From Desulfobacteraceae bacterium Eth-SRB1 (GTDB taxonomy: Bacteria > Desulfobacterota > Desulfobacteria > Desulfobacterales > ETH-SRB1), in NCBI GenBank assembly GCA_004193555.1, contig RPGP01000040.1, positions 1,059,127-1,123,126 on the forward strand: a stretch of DNA of 64,000 nucleotides. The letters are read 5' to 3'. Under the pieces are notes generated by a model. The model searched no databases and was not told the origin of the DNA. It was given only the letters and a program-made list of their open reading frames with translations. Below are positions 46,750 to 57,069 of the stretch, one piece after another (position 1 is the first letter of the stretch; each line of letters starts with the position of its first letter). A program made the position numbers and the translations under genes.

Positions 46750-48330
46750 ATGGGCAAAAAGCCGACGTATGAAGAGCTGGAACAAAGAATCAAGGGGTTA
46801 GAGGCAAAAGTTCTTGAGAGCAGGCAGGCGGAGGAGATGTTGACCAGATACAGGGCCATGTTTGAAAACAATCCTGTTCAAACCGTAGTGGTGGACAATG
46901 AAGGGAAAATCAAGGACGTCAACCTGGCAAAAAAGAATTCATGCGAGAGGATGCCTGATATTGGTGATGTGATGTATAAAGATTATGCGGGAAAGCATGA
47001 GATTGACATGCATGCCAGGCTGATGAAATGTATCCAATCACACAGAATAAAAAAATTTGATAAACTAAGATACGGGGACAGGTTTTTATCTGTAACGATA
47101 GCTCCGTTCTCCAGGGGAGCTATCATTACATCTGAAGACATTACCGAGATAAAACACTCAGAGGAGCAAAATCGGAAAAGCTTGACCATGCTGCAGACGA
47201 TTTTTGATGGAGTTCGAGATCCTTTGATTACAGTTGAAAGAGACCTGTCTGTTAAGATGCTCAACAGGGCTGCTTGTGAGTACCATCAGGTAACCGAACC
47301 CGAGGATGTCCTCGGGAAGCCATGTTATAAGGCATTCAAGGGAAGGTCAGTTCCGTGTAAGGGGTGCAACATTCCTTCGGCGGTTTCAAACGGTAAGGAT
47401 GCAACCTTCGAACAAAAAGGGAACAAGGGGTCCAGTATATCGGAAAAGGTTGCCATATATAGTCTGAAAGGAAAGGATAGTGGACTTGGGGCCGCCATTA
47501 TCCAGATAACCGACATGACAGAGGCAAGGCGAACAGAGAGGCAACTCATGAAGAGCGAAAAGCTGTCCTCCCTTGGTCTTCTCGTATCAGGCATTGCCCA
47601 TGAGATAAATAACCCCAACAACTTCATCAGCTTCAACATCCCTATCCTTCGGGATTACCTAAAGGAGCTGATACCCATCATTGATGATTATGTTGAGGGT
47701 CATCAGGATTTTGCACTGTTCGGTATGTCTTACCCTGAATTCCGTAAGGATATCTTTAAACTCCTGGATAACATGGAACATGGCTCCCATAGAATCAATG
47801 CCACGGTGTCCAGGCTGAAAGAGTTTACCCAAAGGAGGGATCGGGGGGAAAAGCGTCGGGTTGACCTGAAGGAGGTGATAGAAAAGGGGATTGCCATTTG
47901 CAAATCCCAGATAGATAAGATGGTTAAATTTCTTGAAGTATCTATTCCCGAAGACCTGCCCCCGATTTTCACCGATCCCCAGTCTCTCGAGCAGGTATTG
48001 ATCAACCTTCTGCTCAATGCTGCCCAGGCCGCAGACAAAGAAGATTCCCGGGTAAGGATCAATGTTGTGCCGGGAAAAACAAGACGGGATCATTTAATGA
48101 TCGAGGTGAGTGACAATGGCTGCGGCATGGATGATGAAACCATAAAGAAAATATTTGACCCCTTCTTTACGAACAAAACACCCGGGACGGGAACCGGTCT
48201 GGGCCTGTATGTTTGTCATAACCTCATTGACGGGCTCGGGGGGCGGATCAAGGTAAAGAGTGCGCCTGGTGAAGGAAGCACCTTTCAGATAATATTACGC
48301 AATGTGAAAAGACAGACCAGGAAGCAATAA
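46750..48330 (+). CDS. PAS-domain sensor histidine kinase (2), probable partner of the sigma-54 activator
   Basis: 526 residues. The same N-terminal coiled coil as kinase 1, two PAS domains (35-130, 140-260; the second with a cysteine cluster at [16 protein letters not shown]), HisKA in NtrB-like form ([20 protein letters not shown], His near 284) and HATPase ([34 protein letters not shown]). Cytoplasmic. The sigma-54-dependent regulator follows 75 bases later, the usual kinase-activator order. RBS TTGGAGG. Confidence 0.93.
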   Translation: MGKKPTYEELEQRIKGLEAKVLESRQAEEMLTRYRAMFENNPVQTVVVDNEGKIKDVNLAKKNSCERMPDIGDVMYKDYAGKHEIDMHARLMKCIQSHRIKKFDKLRYGDRFLSVTIAPFSRGAIITSEDITEIKHSEEQNRKSLTMLQTIFDGVRDPLITVERDLSVKMLNRAACEYHQVTEPEDVLGKPCYKAFKGRSVPCKGCNIPSAVSNGKDATFEQKGNKGSSISEKVAIYSLKGKDSGLGAAIIQITDMTEARRTERQLMKSEKLSSLGLLVSGIAHEINNPNNFISFNIPILRDYLKELIPIIDDYVEGHQDFALFGMSYPEFRKDIFKLLDNMEHGSHRINATVSRLKEFTQRRDRGEKRRVDLKEVIEKGIAICKSQIDKMVKFLEVSIPEDLPPIFTDPQSLEQVLINLLLNAAQAADKEDSRVRINVVPGKTRRDHLMIEVSDNGCGMDDETIKKIFDPFFTNKTPGTGTGLGLYVCHNLIDGLGGRIKVKSAPGEGSTFQIILRNVKRQTRKQ

Positions 48331-48405
48331 TAGGGGATTTGAAACTGGAAACTACTTTTCGCTTGTTATGAACGATGCCGCAATTACTAATTGAGGATAT
48401 TCAAA

Positions 48406-49776
48406 GTGGATAAGAACATACTTGTTATTGACGATGAGCAGGCCTTTCTGGATAGCGTCAGGAGAGGATTGATTTCCTCCGGTCTTGAAAATGTGCAACT
48501 TGAGAGTGATCCCGGAAAAGCGGTGGCCCTTTTTGAAAAGGGAGAGGCCTTTGATATCGCCCTGATCGATATAGCCATGCCGGGCATAGGTGGTATGGAG
48601 CTGCTGGAATCAATCAAGAAAATCAGCCTTACCACAGAATGTATTATGGTCACGGCAATTGACGAGGCCAGGATTGCGGTGGAATGTCTGAAAAAGGGGG
48701 CCTATGACTACCTGGTGAAGCCGATCTCCAGAGATGATCTGGTCTCGGCAATAAATCGTGCCCTGGAAAGGAAACGGCTGCTTGATATTCTTGATCTCGG
48801 GAAAAAGAAGATCCTGCCACGGCTGATACACCCAGAAGTCTTTAAGCCTATGGTAACAAGGTCTGCCAGGATACTCAGGATCTTTAAGGAGGCAGAACTC
48901 CATGCCGGGAGCGATGTGCCTGTTTTGATCACCGGAGAGAGTGGTACCGGCAAAGAACTTCTGGCCAGGGCCATTCATGCGGCCAGCCCCAGGGCCAAAT
49001 TCTCCTTTGTCCCGGTCAACATGGCCTCGCTTACGGGCAGCCTGTTTGATGCCGAATTTTTTGGCCACACCAGGGGCGCCTTTACAGGGGCAGAGAAGGA
49101 ACGTAAGGGTTATCTGGGATATACGAACCGTGGGACCCTGTTTTTGGATGAGATAGGCAGTTTGCCCCTCGAGCTTCAAGGAAAACTGTTGCGGGTTTTA
49201 CAGGAAGGAGAATACAGCAAGTTAGGGATCAGCAAGCCTCAAAAAGTGGATGTTCGCTTTATCACAGCCACCAATGCGGATCCGGACCGGTTGATGGCAA
49301 AAGGGATGTTTCGAAAAGATCTCTACTACCGGCTCAGGGGGGCATGGCTTCATCTGCCGCCTCTCAAGGAAAGGGAGGAGGACATCCCTCTGCTGACAAA
49401 GAAATTCCTGGATGAATTCTGTGGTGTTAGTGAAAGCAGTAGCATTGAAGAAGAAGCCATGTCCGTTCTTATGGACTATGACTATCCCGGAAATATCAGG
49501 GAACTCAAGTCTATTCTCCAGTCGGCAGTGAACCTGGCCAAGGGCAGGCCCATCTCTGCAAATCAATTTCCTGATCATTTACAAAAGCGAAAAGCGATAT
49601 CAAGCCATGACCCTCAGATAGGATTTGAACCTGTTACTCCACTTTCAGAAGTGGAAAAGGCACATATTTTCAAGGTCTATGCCGGGACAAGGAGAAACAA
49701 GGTTCAGTCTGCAAGGGTCCTGGGTATCGGTCTGAACACGCTCCGCAGGAGACTGAGATCTTACGGAGTGGAGTAG
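48406..49776 (+). CDS. sigma-54-dependent response regulator (NtrC family)
   Basis: 456 residues from GTG 48406 (MDKNILVIDDEQ), TTGAGGATA upstream. Receiver domain with phospho-acceptor Asp55 (ALIDIAMPG) and Lys (YLVKPIS). AAA+ domain: Walker A GESGTGKELLARAIHAAS, the sigma-54-contacting loop GAFTGA intact (RGAFTGAEKERKG), Walker B GTLFLDEIGSLPLELQ. C-terminal Fis-type helix-turn-helix (VQSARVLGIGLNTLRRRLRSYG). Likely phosphorylated by the kinase upstream and acting at the sigma-54 site at 49999. Confidence 0.95.
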   Translation: MDKNILVIDDEQAFLDSVRRGLISSGLENVQLESDPGKAVALFEKGEAFDIALIDIAMPGIGGMELLESIKKISLTTECIMVTAIDEARIAVECLKKGAYDYLVKPISRDDLVSAINRALERKRLLDILDLGKKKILPRLIHPEVFKPMVTRSARILRIFKEAELHAGSDVPVLITGESGTGKELLARAIHAASPRAKFSFVPVNMASLTGSLFDAEFFGHTRGAFTGAEKERKGYLGYTNRGTLFLDEIGSLPLELQGKLLRVLQEGEYSKLGISKPQKVDVRFITATNADPDRLMAKGMFRKDLYYRLRGAWLHLPPLKEREEDIPLLTKKFLDEFCGVSESSSIEEEAMSVLMDYDYPGNIRELKSILQSAVNLAKGRPISANQFPDHLQKRKAISSHDPQIGFEPVTPLSEVEKAHIFKVYAGTRRNKVQSARVLGIGLNTLRRRLRSYGVE

Positions 49777-49873
49777 TTTCGAATTTCCAGCAGCCAGTTT
49801 CCAGAATAGACCATCCCAAAATGGCACTATAGCCTATAACTATGTGATCTTAAAAAGTTTTATTTGTGGAATA

Positions 49874-49886
49874 TGCCAAATCGGCA
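49874..49886 (+). promoter_or_regulatory. candidate activator-binding site TGCCAAATCGGCA
   Basis: Palindrome TGCC-N5-GGCA, 125 bases upstream of the sigma-54 -24 box, a normal distance for an enhancer bound by an NtrC-type regulator. A weaker partner, GGCACTATAGCC, lies at about 49823-49834. Confidence 0.4.
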
Positions 49887-49998
49887 CATCAACCATACTA
49901 ATCCAAACTTCTGCCGAACAGCTCACCCGCAAAACCTTTCGTATTTAACTTCTTGAATTTACGTGCCTTTTTGTTCGTGTTCCGGAAATATTCCTCCA

Positions 49999-50014
49999 TG
50001 GCACGATAAATGCT
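49999..50014 (+). promoter_or_regulatory. sigma-54 promoter of the chemosensory operon
   Basis: TGGCAC-GATAA-ATGCT: the -24 element is perfect, GG and GC are 10 bases apart, and only one base of the -12 element departs from TTGCT. It lies 93 bases before the first gene of the operon, with AGGAGG just before that gene. The rest of the 330-base gap is non-coding. Confidence 0.7.
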
Positions 50015-50106
50015 TTTCATATCAGAAAAAGGAAGGGGAAACCAAAGCCAGGTCTCGCTGTGGGCTGGAGGCTGGTTCCGGATGTTTTATTTAGGAGGTC
50101 AATCTT

Positions 50107-51606
50107 ATGAACGTACTTGTTGTTGATGATGAAACAGTACAGGTCGAGAGTTTAGCAAGGGGATTGAGGCACAGGGGTTACCAGGTTTTGGAGGCTTTGA
50201 GCGCTGAAGAGGCCCTTAAACACCTTAGTGATAATCACAGTAAGATTGATCTGGTATTGTTAGATTATATCATGCCTGGGATGAACGGCATAGAATTGTT
50301 AAGAAACATTCGCGAAAACTATGGCTTCTTGCCCGTTATAATGATGACGGCATACGGTGAAAAGAATCTGGTAATTGATGCTTTATATAACCGCTGTGAT
50401 AGTTTTATGGAGAAACCCTTTGATCTTGACGAATTGATCCGGGAAATCGAAAAGGCCATGGAAAATCAAAACCTAAGGTCGTTTAAGGATAAGCATTTAA
50501 GAAAAATTGCTGAAAAAGAATTGGATGAGGTAAGCTTTTGGTCTTATGCCGTCTATATTGAGGGCAAACTATTAGTCTCCGGTCTCAATCTGAACAAACT
50601 AACCGATATGGCTATTGACATGTTTGTTGAACTTATGCGGGTCGAGTCGGGATGTCTGATGCTTTTTAATGAAAAGTCTCTGGAGTTGAGCATTAGCTCG
50701 GTTAAAGGCTCAAAACAAAAACACATCCAGGAAGAAAGTAGCATAGAAATAGAAAAGGATGTTGTTAAATGGATTGTTGATTGGAGAAAACCGATTCTGC
50801 TCTCCGATATAGACGAATTGTTCATAAGAGAATTCTTCGGCAAGATGTCGGAAAAAATCGGATTTGAGATCGCTCTATTCTGTCCTCTAATAATGAAGGA
50901 TAAATTTGTAGGTCTGATTAATCTTGGAGAGAAAGAGTCTAAAAAACCATTTAGCCGGAAAGACGCCCGGCTGTTATCCAGCATGAGCGGTCATGTTGCG
51001 GTTGCTATCGAAAATGCAAAATTATACGAGGGGTTGCTCAAAAGCTATCTCAGCACCGTCAGCGCTCTGGCTGAAGCCATAGAGACAAAGGACCCTTATA
51101 CTCGCGGTCATTCTGAACGGGTTTCTAAATATGCTGCTGTTATAGCCAGGGGCATGAATCTCCCTGAATCTGAAATCGAACGTATCAGGATTGCCGGTAT
51201 ATTGCATGATATTGGCAAGATCGGTGTCCAGGAGGGGATCCTCTTGAAATTCGCCCCTCTGACCGATGCTGAATTTGCTGTTATTAAGGAGCATCCTGTT
51301 CTTAGCGCCAGAATAATCGAAAAGGCCGAGTTCCCCTGGGAGATAACATCGTTGGCTCGCCATCATCATGAGCGGTATGGCGGCAACGGGTATCCGGACG
51401 GCCTTAAAGGAGAGGATATCCCGTTAGGAGCCCGCATTCTGGCCGTTGCCGATACCTATGAGGCGCTACTGGCGGACAGGCCATACCGCAGAGGCTTTCC
51501 AAAAGAAAAGGCCTTGGAAATAATTAAAGATGCTGCCGGCACCCAGCTTGATCCGAAAATAGTCCCGGTATTCCTTGAGCTGGTGGAAAAGGGGGAGATT
51601 GAGTAG
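50107..51606 (+). CDS. response regulator with GAF and HD-GYP domains (c-di-GMP phosphodiesterase)
   Basis: 499 residues. Receiver (1-120, Asp53 in LVLLDYIMPGM, Lys in SFMEKPFD), GAF-like domain (about 150-305), HD-GYP (about 315-490): GHSERVSKYAAVIARGM, AGILHDIGKIGVQEGIL, HHHERYGGNGYPDGLKG, DTYEALLADRPYR. All metal ligands and the GYP triad are present, so it should hydrolyse cyclic-di-GMP. First gene after the sigma-54 site; AGGAGG lies eight bases before the ATG. CheR begins 13 bases after its stop. Confidence 0.94.
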   Translation: MNVLVVDDETVQVESLARGLRHRGYQVLEALSAEEALKHLSDNHSKIDLVLLDYIMPGMNGIELLRNIRENYGFLPVIMMTAYGEKNLVIDALYNRCDSFMEKPFDLDELIREIEKAMENQNLRSFKDKHLRKIAEKELDEVSFWSYAVYIEGKLLVSGLNLNKLTDMAIDMFVELMRVESGCLMLFNEKSLELSISSVKGSKQKHIQEESSIEIEKDVVKWIVDWRKPILLSDIDELFIREFFGKMSEKIGFEIALFCPLIMKDKFVGLINLGEKESKKPFSRKDARLLSSMSGHVAVAIENAKLYEGLLKSYLSTVSALAEAIETKDPYTRGHSERVSKYAAVIARGMNLPESEIERIRIAGILHDIGKIGVQEGILLKFAPLTDAEFAVIKEHPVLSARIIEKAEFPWEITSLARHHHERYGGNGYPDGLKGEDIPLGARILAVADTYEALLADRPYRRGFPKEKALEIIKDAAGTQLDPKIVPVFLELVEKGEIE

Positions 51607-51619
51607 GGATTTTGGATTG

Positions 51620-52435
51620 ATGACATTTACTAACGACCAGGCATTCCATGCCCTCTGGAAAAGAATATTTAAGGAAAGGGGATTGGATCTCAGCCAGTAC
51701 AGGGAGAAATGCCTGAAGCGGAGGATTGATGTAAGGTTGAGGGCAACTGGAGTGGATACCTATATGGAATACATGGTTGTCCTGAAAAGAGACCCCTCGG
51801 AATACGACAGGCTCTTTGATGTTCTCACTATCAATGTGACCGATTTTTTCAGGGACAGCAGCACCTACAGGATAATAGAAGACAAGGTTATCCCGGAATT
51901 GGTATCATTGAAGAAAAAACAGGGGAAGAAAATAATCCGCGTCTGGAGCGCCGCATGTGCCACCGGAGAAGAACCCTATTCCATTGCCATTTTATTCCAC
52001 GAGATATTGCGGGACAGGATAGATGATTTTCTTATCTCTATTTATGCCACAGATATCGACGAGAAAGTCATGAAAAAGGCTAAAAAGGGAGAGTATGAAG
52101 CGGGGTCTGTGTCTAAGGTTGATGAAAAAATACTGAGGCGGTATTTCAACTGCAACCTGAAATACAACCTAAAAGAAGAGATAAAACAGATGGTGAGATT
52201 TAAGCGGCATGATCTGATCTCCGACAGGCCCCTTGTCCACTTAGATATCATACTTTGCAGAAATGTGTTGATATACTTTTCAAGGGACCAGCAGGTAAAA
52301 CTGTTTGATAAATTCTATGAGGCGTTAAATCGAGGCGGATACCTGATACTTGGAAAGACCGAAAGCCTTGCCGGAAAACCGGCAGGGCTATTTCAGCCGG
52401 TGAGTATCAGAGAGAGAATATACAGGAAAAAATGA
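51620..52435 (+). CDS. cheR: chemotaxis protein methyltransferase CheR
   Basis: 271 residues from ATG 51620 (MTFTNDQAFHALWKRIF); the frame upstream lies within the HD-GYP gene. VLTINVTDFFRDSSTYRIIE, RVWSAACATGEEPYSIAIL (SAM site), IYATDIDEKVMKKAKKGEYE, and LDIILCRNVLIYFSRDQQ. Methylates receptor glutamates using S-adenosylmethionine; its substrate is the MCP encoded next. No C-terminal NWETF-binding extension. Confidence 0.95.
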   Translation: MTFTNDQAFHALWKRIFKERGLDLSQYREKCLKRRIDVRLRATGVDTYMEYMVVLKRDPSEYDRLFDVLTINVTDFFRDSSTYRIIEDKVIPELVSLKKKQGKKIIRVWSAACATGEEPYSIAILFHEILRDRIDDFLISIYATDIDEKVMKKAKKGEYEAGSVSKVDEKILRRYFNCNLKYNLKEEIKQMVRFKRHDLISDRPLVHLDIILCRNVLIYFSRDQQVKLFDKFYEALNRGGYLILGKTESLAGKPAGLFQPVSIRERIYRKK

Positions 52436-52496
52436 GCTGTGAGCCAAAAGCACATGACGCAAGACTCGAAGCTTAAATAAGGATAGGGGTGAAAAT

Positions 52497-54539
52497 ATGA
52501 GAATGACAATCGGAAGGAAGTTGGCGCTGGGCTTTGGGGGATTAGTACTATTAATCCTCGTCGTTGGAGCTATTAGTTACTCTTCGTTATCCAGGATTTT
52601 GGACAAGGTCGAGAAGGCAGATGATGCCAATCGTCTTGTAAGGCTTTCTCTGGAGGCAAGAAGAGCTGAGAAGAATTTCATGTTTAGGCATGACAAATCC
52701 TACATTAACGAGAATGCTGAGATCCTATCAGCGATGTTTAAACAGGTAGAGGAGACAAAAGCCAAATTCAAGCAGCAGGTTAACAAAGACCAGATGGATG
52801 AGATGACAAGGCGATTCCATGAATATGCAGCGGCTTTTGATTCCTATGTGGATTTAGAGAACAAGAAAAACCTAAGTATGGAAAAAATGAGGATACAGGC
52901 TCGTGAGTCTCTCGCACAAGCCGACGTCATCCGGGCGGATCAGAAGAAGCAACTTGCCGAAAGGAAAGAGAAAGACGCAGTCTTTCTGGATGACAAGATG
53001 GCCAAGGCCGATGACGCCAATCGGCTGATCAAGTGGTTTATAGAGGTACGCAAGAACGAGAAAGAATTCATCATCACCAATGGCGATCAAGGGTGGAAGG
53101 ATAAGCACCAAGATCTGATGGCTAAGATCTACAATCTGTCCACAGATCTCAAGCCCCGGTTCAAGCTGGCTCAGAATATCGAACAGATCGACAAGGTCAT
53201 TGCAGCGGTGAAGGCCTATGACGCCGCATTTGATAAATTCGCTGGCCTTATGAAAGCGCAAAATGATGGGGCTAACCTTATGGTCCAGGCCGCAAGGGAG
53301 GCCCAGGAAATCTGCAAGACAGTCCGTGCAGACCAGAAATCTCAGGTGCAGGCAATATTTTCCAACACAATACTCTTGCTCATTGTCTCTGTGTTGATTA
53401 CTCTATTGGCTGGCATTACGGCAGGTGTTGTGATCACCAGAGCTATAACTATTCCTGTCCGCCAACTGGTATCTGCATCCCAGACCGTTGCTAATAGTGA
53501 TCTGACCCGTGATGTAGAGGTGAAAGCAGGAGATGAAGTGGGCATGCTGGCCGCTGCCTTTCAGCAGATGGTGGAGAGTCTTAGAGGTCTCGTTGGTGAG
53601 GCCCAGAATACAGCGGAGAAGGTATCTGCAACATCCCAGGAGTTATCTTCCTCGGCCCAGGAGATGAATGCTACTACCGAGGAGGTCTCTTCCACGGTTC
53701 AGCAGGTTGCCACCGGTTCGACCAAACAGGCCGAGGCCACTGAAACGACATCAAAGATTATAGAGGATATTTCAACTACTATAAAAGAAAACGCCTCTGC
53801 TGCGCAGTCGGCCTCAGTCGCATCCATGGAGGCCATTGAAAAGGCACAGATCGGCAAGAATGCCACCCGGAAGGCAGTAGAAAAGATGGGGCAGATAGAT
53901 TCCGTAATCAATGAATCGGTCAGTTCTGTTCGTGGGCTGAAAGACAGGTCCCAGCAGATAGGCCGGATTGTTGAGGTAATTACCGGTTTTGCCAACCAGA
54001 CCAATCTTCTCTCCTTAAATGCGGCCATTGAAGCGGCCAGGGCCGGTGAATCAGGTCGAGGGTTTGCGGTGGTGGCCGAGGAGGTCCGCAAACTTGCAGA
54101 AGGTTCTAAAAAGTCGGCCGAAGAGATTTCCGACCTGATTGCAGAGATACAGGCAGAAACAGAAAAGACGGCTACTTCCATAAATTCAGGAAGTAAAGAG
54201 GTGGCCGAGGGGATGGAAGTGGCTAAAGAATCCGCTGTGGCATTTGAAGAGATTATCAAAGGGGTGGAGGAAGCAGGCGCCGTGAGCCAGCAGGTCGCAA
54301 GCGCAAGTCAGCAGATCGTAGAGGGTATCGAAAAGATAGTGAAGTTCATGGAGGAGATATCAACGACGGCCGAAGAGAATGCCTCGGCTGTACAGGAGGT
54401 ATCGGCCTCCACCGAGGAGCAGACAGCTTCCATGGAAGAGATGGCCTCATCCGCCCAGGAGCTGTCAGATATGGCAATTAAATTAGCTGAATTGACGGCA
54501 AAATTTAAGGTGGGAGGAGATAAAGATGTTAGAAGATAG
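52497..54539 (+). CDS. methyl-accepting chemotaxis protein (HBM-type sensor)
   Basis: 680 residues. First membrane helix ([20 protein letters not shown]), a periplasmic region with two similar blocks ([20 protein letters not shown] and [20 protein letters not shown]) that resembles the helical bimodular (HBM) sensor of McpS receptors. Second membrane helix near 290-315, HAMP, and signalling domain with tip [20 protein letters not shown]. Methylation helices are Gln/Glu rich. No C-terminal pentapeptide tether. Ligand unknown; HBM receptors often sense organic acids. It overlaps cheW by 14 bases. Confidence 0.95.
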   Translation: MRMTIGRKLALGFGGLVLLILVVGAISYSSLSRILDKVEKADDANRLVRLSLEARRAEKNFMFRHDKSYINENAEILSAMFKQVEETKAKFKQQVNKDQMDEMTRRFHEYAAAFDSYVDLENKKNLSMEKMRIQARESLAQADVIRADQKKQLAERKEKDAVFLDDKMAKADDANRLIKWFIEVRKNEKEFIITNGDQGWKDKHQDLMAKIYNLSTDLKPRFKLAQNIEQIDKVIAAVKAYDAAFDKFAGLMKAQNDGANLMVQAAREAQEICKTVRADQKSQVQAIFSNTILLLIVSVLITLLAGITAGVVITRAITIPVRQLVSASQTVANSDLTRDVEVKAGDEVGMLAAAFQQMVESLRGLVGEAQNTAEKVSATSQELSSSAQEMNATTEEVSSTVQQVATGSTKQAEATETTSKIIEDISTTIKENASAAQSASVASMEAIEKAQIGKNATRKAVEKMGQIDSVINESVSSVRGLKDRSQQIGRIVEVITGFANQTNLLSLNAAIEAARAGESGRGFAVVAEEVRKLAEGSKKSAEEISDLIAEIQAETEKTATSINSGSKEVAEGMEVAKESAVAFEEIIKGVEEAGAVSQQVASASQQIVEGIEKIVKFMEEISTTAEENASAVQEVSASTEEQTASMEEMASSAQELSDMAIKLAELTAKFKVGGDKDVRR

Positions 54540-55008
54540 AACTGCCGGAAAAGAGATTCAGGTAGTAATCTTTCGCCTTGGAAGGGAAGAGTTCGGAGTC
54601 AGGATAGATCAGGTGAAAGAGATTATTGAAATGACCCATATAACCCGAATGCCAAAGGCCCCGTCTTTTATCGAAGGGGTAATAAACCTCAGGGGGCAGG
54701 TGATTGCTGTTATTGATTTAGCCAAACAGTTTGATCTCCCTGCATCCGAGCATGACGAAGAAACCCGAATCGTAGTGGTTGATGTTGATGATAACACAGT
54801 GGGCATGCTTGTTGATTCTGTCCCCGAGGTACTCAGAATCTCTGCGGAGGATATTGATCCGACCCCCTCCCTTATAGAGAACAGGATAGATACAAGATAT
54901 ATTGAAGGGATCGGGAAGCTCGAGGACCGTCTCTTTGTCCTGCTGAAACTCGGCAAGGTGCTTTCTCCCGAAGAGGTGGAAAGGATGGAAGAGACGGTGG
55001 GGGATTGA
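54526..55008 (+). CDS. cheW: chemotaxis coupling protein CheW
   Basis: 160 residues. [44 protein letters not shown] (broken here only by my quoting), [20 protein letters not shown] and [16 protein letters not shown]. Links the receptor to CheA. Start inside the end of the mcp gene, with GGAGGAGAT upstream, giving translational coupling. Confidence 0.95.
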   Translation: MLEDRTAGKEIQVVIFRLGREEFGVRIDQVKEIIEMTHITRMPKAPSFIEGVINLRGQVIAVIDLAKQFDLPASEHDEETRIVVVDVDDNTVGMLVDSVPEVLRISAEDIDPTPSLIENRIDTRYIEGIGKLEDRLFVLLKLGKVLSPEEVERMEETVGD

Positions 55009-55049
55009 TGCTGGATGCTTGAAACTTGAAACCGGATGCTTGAAACTTA

Positions 55050-55538
55050 ATGCTGAACAAAAAAATCAATGTCGGTCTGGGTGAGGTGAAAACAGCCACG
55101 AACCCTCATATGTTGGTCACACCGCCGGTTGGTTCCTGTGTGGTTGTCATGCTTTACGATGAATTGATGGGGATAGGGAGCATGGCTCACATTATGCTGC
55201 CGGATATCAACATGGCTAAGGCAAAAAACAACAGGGCCAGGTTCGCCAATACTGCCGTGGAGATTATGCTGAAAGAGATGATCGATCTGGGTGCGGTCAG
55301 AAGGCGGATAAAGGCCAAGATAGCGGGAGGGGCAAATATGTTTCCAAATGTGAATCGAAATAGTGAGTTGCATATTGGGTTGAGAAATGTTGTTGCGGTG
55401 AAGGGTGAATTAAAGAAAAGAAAAATCAGGCTCGTGGCGGAAGATACAGAAGGGAATTATGGTCGCTGTGTGGAATTTTTTCTTGAAACAGGGGTAGTGA
55501 GGACAAAAAGCGCTTTACACGGCAACAGAGAAATTTGA
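55050..55538 (+). CDS. cheD: chemoreceptor glutamine deamidase CheD
   Basis: 162 residues, normal length. The catalytic Cys is in TPPVGSCVVVMLYDELMGIG and His in MAHIMLPDINMAKAKNN; Thr is in the TPP context. It deamidates receptor glutamines and, with CheC, tunes adaptation. The 42 bases before it are GGATGCTTGAAACTTGAAAC repeats with no Shine-Dalgarno, so translation may depend on coupling to cheW. Confidence 0.93.
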   Translation: MLNKKINVGLGEVKTATNPHMLVTPPVGSCVVVMLYDELMGIGSMAHIMLPDINMAKAKNNRARFANTAVEIMLKEMIDLGAVRRRIKAKIAGGANMFPNVNRNSELHIGLRNVVAVKGELKKRKIRLVAEDTEGNYGRCVEFFLETGVVRTKSALHGNREI

Positions 55539-55547
55539 GGAGGGATT

Positions 55548-55913
55548 ATGAGGGCAAAAATTTTGATCGTGGATGATGCGGCATTTATGAGGATGATGTT
55601 GTCTGACATCCTTGTAGAAAAAGGTTATGAGATCGCCGGAGAGGCCGAAGATGGCGGAAAGGCACTCAGGCTTTATAAAGAGTTGAAGCCGGATTTGGTA
55701 ACCATGGATATCGTTATGCCGGAAGTTGGGGGCATCGAATCGATAAGGGAAATCCTGAAGATAGATCCCGAGGCAAAGATACTCGTAGTCAGCGCCTTAG
55801 GCCAGCAGGCGCTGGTGAAGGAAGCTATTGATGCGGGAGCAAAGGGTTTTGTGGTCAAGCCTTTTCAGCCTGAAAAGGTGACCGAGGAAATTGAGAAGAT
55901 CCTGGGCGGGTAG
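55548..55913 (+). CDS. cheY: chemotaxis response regulator CheY
   Basis: 121 residues, single receiver: ILIVDDAAFMRMML, Asp54 in VTMDIVMPEVG, Thr/Ser switch in LVVSALGQQALV, Lys in GFVVKPFQPEKV. It resembles the CheY class found with CheC. GAGGAGGG upstream. Output partner unknown, as no flagellar motor gene is present. Confidence 0.95.
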   Translation: MRAKILIVDDAAFMRMMLSDILVEKGYEIAGEAEDGGKALRLYKELKPDLVTMDIVMPEVGGIESIREILKIDPEAKILVVSALGQQALVKEAIDAGAKGFVVKPFQPEKVTEEIEKILGG

Positions 55914-55998
55914 AGAAACTTGAAATTTGAAACTCGATGCTGGATGTTGACTCCAAAAACATTGTTATGAGAGCTACTGGAAATAGTGAAGGAAAAAG

Positions 55999-57069
55999 AT
56001 GACTAACAAGATTCGTGTTCTGGTGGTGGATGATTCCGCCTTGATGAGGCTGATGATTTCAGACATTCTCAATTCTGATGAGGAGATCAAGGTGGTGGCT
56101 ACGGCCAGAGATGGTGAAGACGGTATTAAGAAAGTAACCGAGCTAAGACCCGACGTGGTTACCCTCGATATTGAAATGCCGCGTCTGGATGGTTTGCACG
56201 CCCTGGGTTATATCATGAGCGAGATTCCCACTCCTGTGGTCATGATCAGCGCCTATACTCAAAAAGGGGCAGAGGCTACCTTTCGTGCACTGGAGTACGG
56301 AGCGGTCGATTTTGTTTCCAAGCCATCAGGGCCTATATCAGGAGATATAAGAGCGATAGGCGATGAATTGATAGCCAAGGTAAAAATGGCTGCTTCGGTC
56401 GATTTTAATAACCTTGGATTCATACGGCCTAAAAAGATTTCTGAAAAGTATATAAAACATAAACCCGGGAAAATTGTTCCGGGAGTCGGGGTTGTGGCTA
56501 TTGGAGCATCCACGGGAGGACCTCGTGCCTTAGAGAAGATTCTCCCCCAGCTTGACCCTGATATTCCCGCAGGATTATTGGTTGTGCAGCACATGCCCAA
56601 AGGGTTTACTGAAACGTTTGCCGCCAGACTCGACAGGGAATCTAAAATAGATATAAGAGAGGCAAAAGCTGGTGATAAAATAGAACAGGGAAAGGCATTG
56701 ATTGCGCCTGGTGATTATCACATGTCTATAATGATAGAAACAACAGGCAATAATATGGCTGGTGGTGTTATAAGTCTTAATCAGGATCCTCCTGTCCATG
56801 GCCTGAGGCCCACGGTTGATACCATGATGCTTTCAGCGGCAGAGGCCTACGGGAATAAAATTGTAGGAGTTCTTCTGACGGGCATGGGCAGCGACGGAGC
56901 AAAGGGAATGAAGGCCATAAAGGAGAATAAGGGCAGGACAATTGCCCAGGATAAGGATACCTGTGTGGTGTATGGTATGCCCAGAGCGGCAGTTGAAGCG
57001 GGGATTGTGGATAAGGTGGTTCCTTTAGATAAGATGGCGGAAGAGATAATGAAGATGCTGGAAACTTGA
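55999..57069 (+). CDS. cheB: protein-glutamate methylesterase/deamidase CheB
   Basis: 356 residues. Receiver with Asp57 (VVTLDIEMPRLDG), linker, methylesterase with the catalytic Ser in AIGASTGGPRAL, His in VVQHMPKGFTETFA and Asp in LTGMGSDGAKGM. Demethylates the receptor, opposing CheR. The stop lies in a CTGGAAACTTGAAACCGG repeat that runs into the region before cheA. Confidence 0.96.
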   Translation: MTNKIRVLVVDDSALMRLMISDILNSDEEIKVVATARDGEDGIKKVTELRPDVVTLDIEMPRLDGLHALGYIMSEIPTPVVMISAYTQKGAEATFRALEYGAVDFVSKPSGPISGDIRAIGDELIAKVKMAASVDFNNLGFIRPKKISEKYIKHKPGKIVPGVGVVAIGASTGGPRALEKILPQLDPDIPAGLLVVQHMPKGFTETFAARLDRESKIDIREAKAGDKIEQGKALIAPGDYHMSIMIETTGNNMAGGVISLNQDPPVHGLRPTVDTMMLSAAEAYGNKIVGVLLTGMGSDGAKGMKAIKENKGRTIAQDKDTCVVYGMPRAAVEAGIVDKVVPLDKMAEEIMKMLET

